In this document: positions 55,658 to 62,384 of the stretch, piece after piece
Layout of the letters: each line of letters starts with the position of its first letter
How positions within the stretch are numbered: position 1 is the first letter of the stretch
NCBI RefSeq assembly: GCF_018332715.1
Contig: NZ_BOQP01000079.1
Coordinates: 1 to 64,000 of the forward strand
DNA length: 64,000 nt
Source: Winogradskya consettensis
GTDB lineage: Bacteria; Actinomycetota; Actinomycetes; Mycobacteriales; Micromonosporaceae
Direction of reading: 5' to 3'
Notes under the pieces: model-generated
Seen by the model: the letters and a program-made list of their open reading frames with translations, nothing else
Databases searched by the model: none
Told to the model about the DNA's origin: nothing
Position numbers and translations under genes: made by a program

Positions 55658-57850
55658 TCAGATGGTTCTGACCAGTTCTTTCTCGGGTTCGGCGGCGAGC
55701 TGGCGGGTGAGCTGCTCGCCCTCGACGTCGATGTTCGGCAAGGCCTTGTCGAGCCACTTCGGAAGCCACCAGGCCGCCTTGCCGAGCAGGGACAGGACCG
55801 CCGGGACGATCGTCAGCCGGACGACGAACGCGTCGATCAGGACGCCGAACGCCAGGGCGAAACCGAGGGACTTGATGATCGTGTCGTCGGCGAGGATGAA
55901 GCCCGCGAACACGCTGATCATGATGAGGGCGGCGGCGGTGACGACCCGTGCGCCGTACTTGACGCCGCTGATCACCGCGTCGTCCGGGGTGGCGCCGTGG
56001 ACGTACTCCTCGCGGGCCCGGGTGACCAGGAAGAGCTCGTAGTCCATGGCCAGGCCGAACAGGATGCCGATCAGGAAGATCGGGATGAAGCTGACGATCG
56101 GGCCCGTGGACTCGACGCCGAGCAGGCTGTTGAGCCAGCCCCACTGGAAGACCGCGACGACCGCACCGAACGTGGCGGCGACCGACAGCAGGAACCCCGC
56201 GGTGGCCTTGATGGGTACGAGGATCGAGCGGAACACGAGCATGAGCAGGATGAACGCCAGCCCGACCACGACCGCGAGGTACGGCAGCAGCGCGTCACTG
56301 ACCTTCTCGGAGACGTCGATGTTCAGCGCCGCGGTGCCGGTGACGGCGAGCGTGGCGCCCCCGGTCATGGCGGTGAAGCTCTTCTCCTGGGCCCGGATGT
56401 TGTGCACGAGGTCCTTGGTGTCCTCGCTGGTCGGGCCGCTCTTCGGGATGACGCTCAGGATCGCGGCGTCGCCGGCCCGGTTGGGTGTCGGCGCGGTGGC
56501 CACGACCACGTCGCCGAGCCCGGAGATGATCTTCTGTGCCTGGGTTCCGGCCTCGGCCGCCTTACCCCCGGCGGCCTGGATCACGATGATCAGCGGGCCG
56601 TTGAAGCCGGCCCCGAAACCCTCGGAGAGCTGGTCGTACGCCTTGCGCTGGGTGGAGTCCGGTGCCGCCGTGCTGTCGTCGGGCAGGGCGAGCCGCAGGT
56701 CGAGCGCGGGGATCGCGATGACGGCGATCGCGGCGACCGGGACGAGCAGGGCCAGGACGCGGTTCTTGACGACCAGGCGGGCCCAGCGCTCGCCGAACGC
56801 GGTCTTCGCGGGCTGCTCGTGCTTGCCGGCGGCGGTGCGCTGCGCCTTGGGCAGAACCTTGATGCCGGCAAAGCCGAGCAGGGCCGGCAGCAGTGACAGG
56901 CTGACCACCACGGCGACGGCGACGGTGGCCGCCGCGGCGAAGCCCATCGCGGCGAGGAACGGGATGCCGACCACGGCGAGCGCGGCCAGGGCGATGACGA
57001 CTGTCAGACCGGCGAACACAACGGCGGACCCGGCGGTGCCGACCGCGCGGCCGGCCGCCTCCTCCCCGTCGCGGCCCTCGGCGAGCTCATGGCGGTACCG
57101 GGAGACGATGAACAGCGCGTAGTCGATGCCGACGGCCAGGCCGAGCATCAGTGCGAGCGCCGAGGTGGAGCTGGACAGGTCGAAGAAGCCGGTGGCGATC
57201 TGGATGCCCGCCATGCCGACGCCGATGCCGATGATCGCGGTCAGCAGGGGCAGGCCGGCGGCGACGAGCGCGCCGAACGTGATCACGAGGACCACGGCGG
57301 CCACGGCGACGCCGAGGACCTCGGTGGCACCGGCCTCCGTGGCGGCGACGGTGGCGTCCCCGCCGTACTCCACCTCGATCCCCGACGATGTGACGCTGTC
57401 ACCGGCGGCGGTCAGGCCGTCGCGGGCCGCATCGGTGAGGTCGGGGGCGGCGACCGTGTAGGTGACGGTCGCGTACGCGGTCTGCGCGTCCTGGGACACG
57501 GTCTTCGACTCGAACGGGTCGGCAACGGCGGCCACCTGAGGCGCGGCCTTCAGCGCGGCGACGGCCTTCTCGATCGCCGCTTTCTGGGTGGCACCGGTCA
57601 GCTTCGCGTCGCCGTCGACGGTGAAGACGACCTTGGCGCTCGCGGTGTTGCCACCACCGCCCATCTTCTCGGAGATGACGTCGAGCGCCTTCGAGGACTC
57701 CGTGCCAGGGATGGAGAACGCGTTGCTGGTCGGCCCGGACAGCGTCGCCGCACCCACGCCCATCAGGGCGAGCACCAGGACCCACAGGGCCAGCACCAGC
57801 TTGCGGCGCCTGAACGAGAACCGGCCGAGCCGGTAAAGCAGAGTCGCCAC
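55658..57850 (-). CDS. MMPL family RND transporter
   Basis: A 730-residue membrane protein of the MMPL family. Helix 1 (LVLALWVLVLALMGVGAATL) is followed by a periplasmic domain, then a block with GVAVAAVVLVITFGALVAAG. The RND motif is IGIGVGMAGIQIATG and ALMLGLAVGIDYALFIVSRY. A second half repeats this arrangement (VVGLAFILLMLVFRSILVPI, IGILFGLAMDYELFLVTRAR). The Asp in the GxxxDY motifs carries protons. It should export a lipid or drug-like substrate by proton force. GTG start with GGGGG before it. It is divergent from a TetR gene across a region filled with palindromes, so it is probably the TetR target. Confidence 0.95.
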   Translation of the reverse strand: MATLLYRLGRFSFRRRKLVLALWVLVLALMGVGAATLSGPTSNAFSIPGTESSKALDVISEKMGGGGNTASAKVVFTVDGDAKLTGATQKAAIEKAVAALKAAPQVAAVADPFESKTVSQDAQTAYATVTYTVAAPDLTDAARDGLTAAGDSVTSSGIEVEYGGDATVAATEAGATEVLGVAVAAVVLVITFGALVAAGLPLLTAIIGIGVGMAGIQIATGFFDLSSSTSALALMLGLAVGIDYALFIVSRYRHELAEGRDGEEAAGRAVGTAGSAVVFAGLTVVIALAALAVVGIPFLAAMGFAAAATVAVAVVVSLSLLPALLGFAGIKVLPKAQRTAAGKHEQPAKTAFGERWARLVVKNRVLALLVPVAAIAVIAIPALDLRLALPDDSTAAPDSTQRKAYDQLSEGFGAGFNGPLIIVIQAAGGKAAEAGTQAQKIISGLGDVVVATAPTPNRAGDAAILSVIPKSGPTSEDTKDLVHNIRAQEKSFTAMTGGATLAVTGTAALNIDVSEKVSDALLPYLAVVVGLAFILLMLVFRSILVPIKATAGFLLSVAATFGAVVAVFQWGWLNSLLGVESTGPIVSFIPIFLIGILFGLAMDYELFLVTRAREEYVHGATPDDAVISGVKYGARVVTAAALIMISVFAGFILADDTIIKSLGFALAFGVLIDAFVVRLTIVPAVLSLLGKAAWWLPKWLDKALPNIDVEGEQLTRQLAAEPEKELVRTI

Positions 57851-57919
57851 GTGATCCCCCTAGAAGTGCAGTCACTTTCCATTCGGCTCGATCACGGTAA
57901 GCCTTAAACTTGCCGAACA

Positions 57920-57936
57920 GCTAGTTTCTAACTAGC
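57920..57936. promoter_or_regulatory. Perfect palindrome upstream of the MMPL gene
   Basis: GCTAGTT and AACTAGC form a perfect 7-bp inverted repeat around TCT. It lies 70 bp before the MMPL start and next to the 23-bp repeat array. Likely a second operator or regulator site for the divergent promoters. Confidence 0.55.
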
Positions 57937-57960
57937 CATGCGGCAAGCGTCACACTGGCC

Positions 57961-58069
57961 GCTTGGCAAGTATCGAACTGTCCGGTTGGCAAGTATCGAA
58001 CTGTCCGGTTGGCAAGTACCGAACTGGCCGCTTGGTAAGTACCGAACTGGCCGCTTGACAAGTTACGAA
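57961..58069. repeat. 23-bp tandem repeat array upstream of TetR, operator-like
   Basis: Four complete and one partial 23-bp units start at 57961, 57984, 58007, 58030 and 58053. Each contains a CTTGGCAAG-like dyad followed by GAACTG. The last copy has drifted to CTTGACAAG and carries the -35 box TTGACA of the TetR gene. The array looks like amplified TetR binding sites. Confidence 0.8.
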
Positions 58070-58085
58070 CAGATTTCGATAGGCT
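58055..58085 (+). promoter_or_regulatory. Promoter of the TetR gene in the last repeat unit
   Basis: TTGACA at 58055-58060 and TAGGCT at 58080-58085 (19-bp spacing) form a plausible promoter 27 bp before the GTG at 58112. An alternative -10, GATAGG, has 17-bp spacing. The -35 box is part of the CTTGACAAG dyad, so repressor binding would block it. Confidence 0.5.
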
Positions 58086-58111
58086 GAGGGCTCTCCAGGA
58101 GACGAGGAACC

Positions 58112-58690
58112 GTGGCGTCAGCAACCGGGCAGCGACCCCGCGGGGCGGGGCGGCTGCAACTGCACGGCGTGGCACTGCGCCTGTTCGCGCAGAACGGCGT
58201 GGAGGGCACCTCCCTGCAGGCCATCGCCGACGAGATGGGCGTGTCCAAGGCCGCGGTCTACTACCACTACAAGACCAAGGACGAGCTGGTCCTGGGCGTG
58301 CTGGCCCCCGTGGTCGAGGCCCTCGAGGCGATGGTGGCGCGGATCAGGACCCGGCGCGGCCGGCAGGCCCGCCTCGACGAGCTGCTCACCGGCGTCGTCA
58401 ACCTGGCCGTCGACTACCACGAGCAGTTCGCCGTCATGCTCGGTGATCCCGCGGTCGGCGCACTGCTCACGACCCACGCCCTCACCCAGGGCTGGGACGA
58501 GCTGGCCCACCTCGTCGTCGACCCGTCGGACCCGTCCACCCGGATCGCCCTGTCACTGTTCGGCGCGGGCATCGTCGGCCCGCTGCGCGACCCGGAGCTG
58601 AGCAAACTCGGCCCTGAGGTCCTGCGCGAGCAGCTGACCACCCTCGGCCGCCGCCTCCTGCAGATCCGCCGCCGCCCCACTCCCGCCTGA
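58112..58690 (+). CDS. TetR family regulator (first of two)
   Basis: A 192-residue TetR protein. The DNA-binding part has LHGVALRLFAQNGVEGTSLQ, AIADEMGVSKAAVYYHYKTK and DELVLGVLAPVVEALEAMV. The ligand domain includes LLTTHALTQGWDELAHLVVD. GTG at 58112 follows GACGAGGAACC, with a moderate ribosome site. It is divergent from the MMPL exporter and sits behind the 23-bp dyad array and its own promoter. It should repress itself and the exporter. It is distinct from, but similar in arrangement to, the next TetR gene. Confidence 0.92.
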   Translation: MASATGQRPRGAGRLQLHGVALRLFAQNGVEGTSLQAIADEMGVSKAAVYYHYKTKDELVLGVLAPVVEALEAMVARIRTRRGRQARLDELLTGVVNLAVDYHEQFAVMLGDPAVGALLTTHALTQGWDELAHLVVDPSDPSTRIALSLFGAGIVGPLRDPELSKLGPEVLREQLTTLGRRLLQIRRRPTPA

Positions 58691-58698
58691 CGAATCCC

Positions 58699-58767
58699 TA
58701 CACGATCGTAAAGTAGATTCTTATACGATCGTAAAGTAGACGCCTATACGATCGTAAAGTCTGCTGC
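58699..58767. repeat. Three 23-bp operator-like repeats upstream of the second TetR gene
   Basis: Units start at 58699, 58722 and 58745, each with ACGATCGTAAAGT. In the second and third the core is the perfect palindrome TACGATCGTA (58724-58733 and 58747-58756). The array ends 13 bp before the ATG at 58781. Sequence differs from the array at 57961 but the 23-bp period is the same. Confidence 0.8.
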
Positions 58768-58780
58768 TACTCTGGCAGCC

Positions 58781-59356
58781 ATGGTCACCGCCGCCGGAAA
58801 GCAACGTTTTCTCGACGCCGCGATCCGGCTCTTCGCCCGGCACAGCGTGGCCGGTACCTCGCTGCAGATGATCGGCGACGAGCTGGGCGTCACCAAGGCC
58901 GCCGTCCACCACCACTTCCGCTCCCGGCAGGAGCTGCTCCTCGCCGTGATCGAGCCGGTATGCGCCGAGCTGCTGGAAACCGTCGAGGCCGCCGAGGCAC
59001 TGCGCGGCCGGCACGCCAGGGCCGAGCGGGCCCTCACCGGCTTCGTCGACGTCGTGCTGGGCCATCGTGAGCTGCTGCCCGTGCTCACCGGCGATCCCGG
59101 GGCCACCGAGCTGCTCGGCTCCCATCCCGGGCTCGCCGCCGTGACCGGGCGGATGATCGGCCTGCTCGCCGCTGCGGACCCCGGGCCCGGGCCCGGCGGG
59201 CGGATCAGGGCCGACATCGTCCTGTCCGGGATCGCCTGCGCGGCCGCCCCGGGACGTAACGACGTCGCGCCGGACAATCTGCGTACCCATGTCGTCGATG
59301 CCGGCCGGCGCACCCTCGGCCTGCGTACCCCCCGCCCTGGAAGGACCACCCCGTGA
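58781..59356 (+). CDS. TetR family regulator (second of two)
   Basis: A 191-residue TetR protein. DNA-binding part: FLDAAIRLFARHSVAGTSLQ and MIGDELGVTKAAVHHHFRSR, related to the previous TetR protein (shared GTSLQ, KAAV and H-H-F/Y-type core). The ligand domain shows VVLGHRELLPVLTGDPGATE. ATG at 58781 has no classic ribosome site, and three palindromic units lie directly in front. It overlaps the ketopantoate-reductase-like gene as GTGA and so is probably its regulator and co-transcribed with it. Confidence 0.92.
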   Translation: MVTAAGKQRFLDAAIRLFARHSVAGTSLQMIGDELGVTKAAVHHHFRSRQELLLAVIEPVCAELLETVEAAEALRGRHARAERALTGFVDVVLGHRELLPVLTGDPGATELLGSHPGLAAVTGRMIGLLAAADPGPGPGGRIRADIVLSGIACAAAPGRNDVAPDNLRTHVVDAGRRTLGLRTPRPGRTTP

Positions 59357-60360
59357 GCAAGCCCGCAGTTCTGATCGTCGGCGCAGGCGCCGTCGGTCAT
59401 GCCCTCGGCTACCACCTGCACCTGGCCGGCGCCGACGTCACCTTCCTGGTGCGCCCGGGCCGGGTGCCCGCGTTCACCGCTCCGCGGCAGCTGTACGACT
59501 ACAACGACGACGTGCTGAAGACCTTCGACGGGTATCGCACCGTCGACGGCACCGCGGAGCTCGACGGGCAGGCGTTCGCGTTCGTCGTCGTCACCCTCGA
59601 CGGGCACGCCAGCCGCACCGATCAGGGCACCGCGACGCTGCGCGCGGTCGGTGAGCTCATCAGCGGCACCGACGCCGTCGTGCTGATGGACGGCATCGGC
59701 GTCGACCTGCGGGCATTCTACCGGGAGACGCTGGGCATCCCCGATGAGCGGCTGCTCCATGGTTTCCTGGGCATGCTCGCCCACCAGGGCAGCGCGGGCC
59801 TGCCCGTGCCGGCGGGTGCGGACGCGGCGGCGATCGCGGCCGCCGAGATCTGCTACGTGCATCCTTCGAGCAGGATCGGGTTCACCATCGTGCGTACGCA
59901 TCCGGTGGCCGCGAAGCGCTTCGCGGCCCTGTACGACCGCAGCAAGGTCTCGCGCTGCGGGTTCATGAGCCCGAAGATCGCCGACGTGGTCGGCAGCGCT
60001 GTCTTCACCATCTACGCCGCGTGGGACATCGCCGGCTGGCCGCCGATCGGCACCGTCGTGGCCGACAGGGAGCTCTGGTCGCTGGCCTGCCGGGCGCAAC
60101 GGGAGATCCTGACGCTGCCCCGCAACCGCGCCGTCGGGAAGGTCGCAGGGGCGTTGCTGGGGCCACGCCTCACCGCAGCGATCCACCAGGGCCAGCAGAA
60201 GCAGATGCTCCCGCTGGACACCGCGGCGTTCAACCGCTTCCACCACGGCGGCAAGGTCAAGGCGCAGGACACCCGGGTCCTGCGTGACTTCGCCGCCGAG
60301 GGGGAGCGCCTCGGCCGCCCGATGACGGCCCTGCGGGAGCTTCTGTCCCGGATCCCCTGA
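59353..60360 (+). CDS. Ketopantoate reductase-like (ApbA/PanE family) protein
   Basis: A 335-residue protein with the NADP fold AVLIVGAGAVGHALGYHLHL and the N-terminal strand pair VTFLVRPGRVPAFTAPRQL of the PanE family. The C-terminal helical domain includes ETLGIPDERLLHGFLGMLAH and VSRCGFMSPKIADVVGS. It is longer than true ketopantoate reductases (about 300) and lacks an obvious Lys/Glu catalytic set at the usual positions, so a different 2-keto acid or other substrate is likely. GTG at 59353 overlaps the TetR stop, so it is translated with the regulator. It is convergent with the GNAT gene, 11 bp away. Confidence 0.82.
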   Translation: MSKPAVLIVGAGAVGHALGYHLHLAGADVTFLVRPGRVPAFTAPRQLYDYNDDVLKTFDGYRTVDGTAELDGQAFAFVVVTLDGHASRTDQGTATLRAVGELISGTDAVVLMDGIGVDLRAFYRETLGIPDERLLHGFLGMLAHQGSAGLPVPAGADAAAIAAAEICYVHPSSRIGFTIVRTHPVAAKRFAALYDRSKVSRCGFMSPKIADVVGSAVFTIYAAWDIAGWPPIGTVVADRELWSLACRAQREILTLPRNRAVGKVAGALLGPRLTAAIHQGQQKQMLPLDTAAFNRFHHGGKVKAQDTRVLRDFAAEGERLGRPMTALRELLSRIP

Positions 60361-60371
60361 ACGCGCGGACC

Positions 60372-60884
60372 TCAGTCCAGCTCGCGGCGCATGCGCAGGC
60401 TGCGGATGTGGTCGTCGGTGCGGGAGAGGGTGGCCCGCACCGTGTCCATCGGCTGGAAGCCGCGCGAGCGGTAGAAACCGATCCCGGCCCGGTCACCGAG
60501 GAAGACCGACACCCACATCTCGGTCCCGCCGGCCGCGCGGATCTGCTCGGTGACCCGTTCCAGCAGCAGGGTGCCCAGGCCACGGCCGCGGACCGCCGAC
60601 TCGAGGTAGACCCGGGACAACTCGCCGACGCCGGGGGCGGTCATGCCACCACCCGCCGCACCCAGGACCCGGCCGTCCTCCTCGACCACCTGGTAGCCGA
60701 ACCAGTCCGGGGGCGCCGGCGACACGTCCTTGGCGACCCGGGGCTCCTGGTAGAACTCGGCGACGCTGCGCTCGATGTACCCCTCGGGAAGCAGGTCGCG
60801 ATAGGTCTCGCGATACGCCGCGGAGCAGATCGTGGCGATATCGACCACATCGGCGTCGACGGCTTGACGGACAACGGCGGTCAT
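60372..60884 (-). CDS. GNAT family N-acetyltransferase
   Basis: A 170-residue GNAT enzyme. The acceptor region is VVEEDGRVLGAAGGGM and LSRVYLESAV; the acetyl-CoA loop is RGRGLGTLLLERVTEQIRA, followed by FLGDRAGIGFYRSRGFQPMD. It should acetylate an amine on a small molecule or a protein. ATG at 60884 has AGGATC upstream; an in-frame start five codons earlier is possible. It stands alone; the 162-bp gap behind it has no gene but contains an inverted repeat. Confidence 0.9.
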   Translation of the reverse strand: MTAVVRQAVDADVVDIATICSAAYRETYRDLLPEGYIERSVAEFYQEPRVAKDVSPAPPDWFGYQVVEEDGRVLGAAGGGMTAPGVGELSRVYLESAVRGRGLGTLLLERVTEQIRAAGGTEMWVSVFLGDRAGIGFYRSRGFQPMDTVRATLSRTDDHIRSLRMRRELD

Positions 60885-60957
60885 CGATGATCCTGGCACG
60901 CCGACCAGAGTAGATCGTCTTCTCCCCGATGACCCTGGATGTAGAGCACGTCCGACG

Positions 60958-61040
60958 GATCAGTTGTTGCAGACCATGCCGCGAGGCTGAATGGTGCGCC
61001 GGACACCGGGGCAGATCCTCGCCGCTACTGCAAACTGATC
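60958..61040. repeat. Widely spaced inverted repeat between GNAT and receiver genes
   Basis: GATCAGTTGTTGCAG (60958-60972) pairs with CTGCAAACTGATC (61028-61040) with a two-base bulge, about 55 bases apart. It could form an RNA stem or mark an old insertion; nothing else in the gap is recognisable. Confidence 0.35.
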
Positions 61041-61046
61041 AAAGAA

Positions 61047-61565
61047 TCAGGCCAGCAGCGATCGGACCCGGTGGACGAGGTCGTGGGGGCTGAACGGCTT
61101 GATCAGATAGTCGTCCGCGCCGATGGTGTAGCCCAGGCTGACGTCGTCGTGACCGCCGAGGGAGCTCAGGATGATCACGGGGATCCGGACCGTGGCCCGC
61201 AGCTCCTGCAGCTGGTAGACGACGTCGAAACCGGTCAGCCCGGGCATCGACACGTCGAGGATGACGAGGTCCGGCAGGTGGGTCTCGGCGATGTCGAGTG
61301 CCGTCGAGCCGTTGTCGGTGCTCAGCACGTGATACCCGGCGGTCCGCAACTTGACCTCGATCAGCTCCCGGATGCCCTCGTCGTCATCGGCGACCAGGAC
61401 GGTGGCCGCCTCCCGCGAGGCGACCGGGCCGGTGGCCACCCCCGGCGAGGCGACCAGGACGGTGGGCGCCCCCGCCGAAGCGACCGGGCCGGTGGCCGCC
61501 CCGGGCGAGGCGACCGGGCCGGCCGGCAGGGTGGGCGCCGAGGGCGCTGGGGTGATCGTTGCCAT
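61047..61565 (-). CDS. Orphan response-regulator receiver protein with repetitive N-terminal tail
   Basis: A 172-residue single receiver domain. The acidic pocket is VLVADDDEGIRELIEVKL, the phospho-acceptor Asp is in LPDLVILDVSMPGLTGFDVV, the switch Ser/Thr in PVIILSSLGGHDD and the Lys in GADDYLIKPFSPHDL. No output domain or partner kinase gene is near, so it may act as a phosphate sink or by protein contact. Residues 1-52 are a low-complexity tail made of TGPVASPG and PTVLVASPG units that resemble the first strand of the receiver domain. This is seen as 45-48-bp repeats in 61380-61540. Confidence 0.88.
   Translation of the reverse strand: MATITPAPSAPTLPAGPVASPGAATGPVASAGAPTVLVASPGVATGPVASREAATVLVADDDEGIRELIEVKLRTAGYHVLSTDNGSTALDIAETHLPDLVILDVSMPGLTGFDVVYQLQELRATVRIPVIILSSLGGHDDVSLGYTIGADDYLIKPFSPHDLVHRVRSLLA
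61380..61540. repeat. Degenerate tandem repeat in the receiver gene's 5' end
   Basis: Units of about 15 residues (ATGPVAS, PTVLVAS, ATGPVAS, ATVLVA) are repeated ahead of the true receiver start. The final unit is the real first beta strand. The pattern suggests in-frame duplication from the domain edge outward. Confidence 0.65.
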
Positions 61566-61628
61566 GCGCAGTCCATCGGCCTGACTGTTCCGGCGCTGAG
61601 CACACCCCGCGTTGCAGCACGGGAGTGA

Positions 61629-62384
61629 TCAGCCGTGCCGGTGCGGCGCGGCCCCCGGGTCCGGGGTGCCGGTGCCCAGATCGACACCCGGGCCGGGCTC
61701 ACCGGCCTCGACACCCACCCGCTCCGGCGTGACGTGCGCGGCCCGGGCCATGGCCTCGCGTACGGCCAGCACCTGACCGTCGCTGAGGATCGCGCCGAAG
61801 TACCGGACCGTGAGCCCGGCAGCTTGCACGGTGGTCTCGTAATGGTTCAGCGAGTCCGACAGGACACCCTCCCTGTCCTCGGCATCGCGGACCGCCGCCG
61901 GGGCGACCCCGGCGGCGGGGACGACCGCGAACGTGAGGTCGTGCACCAGCACCGGCTCGACCACGTAGAACCCGACGTCCGCGGGCCGGTGGTCACGCAT
62001 GAACGCCTCGGCCTCGACGACCGTGGTGCCCTCGGGCAGCACCACGGTCAGCTCCGGGACCAGGTATCCGAGCAACTCGGCGCTGAAGACCGCGAACGTG
62101 GACTCCGTCAGCGCGCCGACGCCGGCACCGGTCGCGGCCGACCGCAGCTCCCGGGCGACGTGCCGCGGGTCGGCGCCGGTGACCGGGTGGATCGCGACCG
62201 CCGCGCGCCGGTGCACCAGCGGCCCGTCGAAGCTGGTCGTGGCCCGCGCGTCACCGGCGTCGTCGGCCGCCACCTGCGCGGCCGGCGCGGCCGGGGCCGG
62301 TGGGACGGTCTCCGCGGGGCGGAAGAACCAGACGCCCGCACCGCAGAGTGCCACCGCCCCCAGCACGAGGGGGATCTTCCTCAT
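61629..62384 (-). CDS. Hypothetical membrane-anchored partner of the multicopper oxidase
   Basis: A 251-residue protein. One N-terminal helix (IPLVLGAVALCGAGVWFF) is followed by a Pro/Ala linker and an extracytoplasmic domain of about 180 residues. That domain includes AAVAIHPVTGADPRHVAREL, PADVGFYVVEPVLVHDLTFA and YFGAILSDGQVLAVREAMAR. The C terminus ends PGAAPHRHG with two His. I do not recognise the family. Its ATG overlaps the stop of the multicopper oxidase gene as ATGA, so they are made together; a chaperone, copper carrier or anchoring subunit for the oxidase is possible. It is followed by the receiver gene on the same strand. Confidence 0.75.
   Translation of the reverse strand: MRKIPLVLGAVALCGAGVWFFRPAETVPPAPAAPAAQVAADDAGDARATTSFDGPLVHRRAAVAIHPVTGADPRHVARELRSAATGAGVGALTESTFAVFSAELLGYLVPELTVVLPEGTTVVEAEAFMRDHRPADVGFYVVEPVLVHDLTFAVVPAAGVAPAAVRDAEDREGVLSDSLNHYETTVQAAGLTVRYFGAILSDGQVLAVREAMARAAHVTPERVGVEAGEPGPGVDLGTGTPDPGAAPHRHG

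Noticed and set aside
54155..56896. Very long plus-strand open frame opposite TetR, patatin and MMPL genes
   Set aside because: It is antisense to three genes with clear motifs, has strongly biased composition and no recognisable domain. It is a GC-rich shadow.
57961..58767. Possible CRISPR arrays in the 23-bp repeats
   Set aside because: The units are contiguous with no unique spacers, carry operator dyads and have no cas genes nearby.
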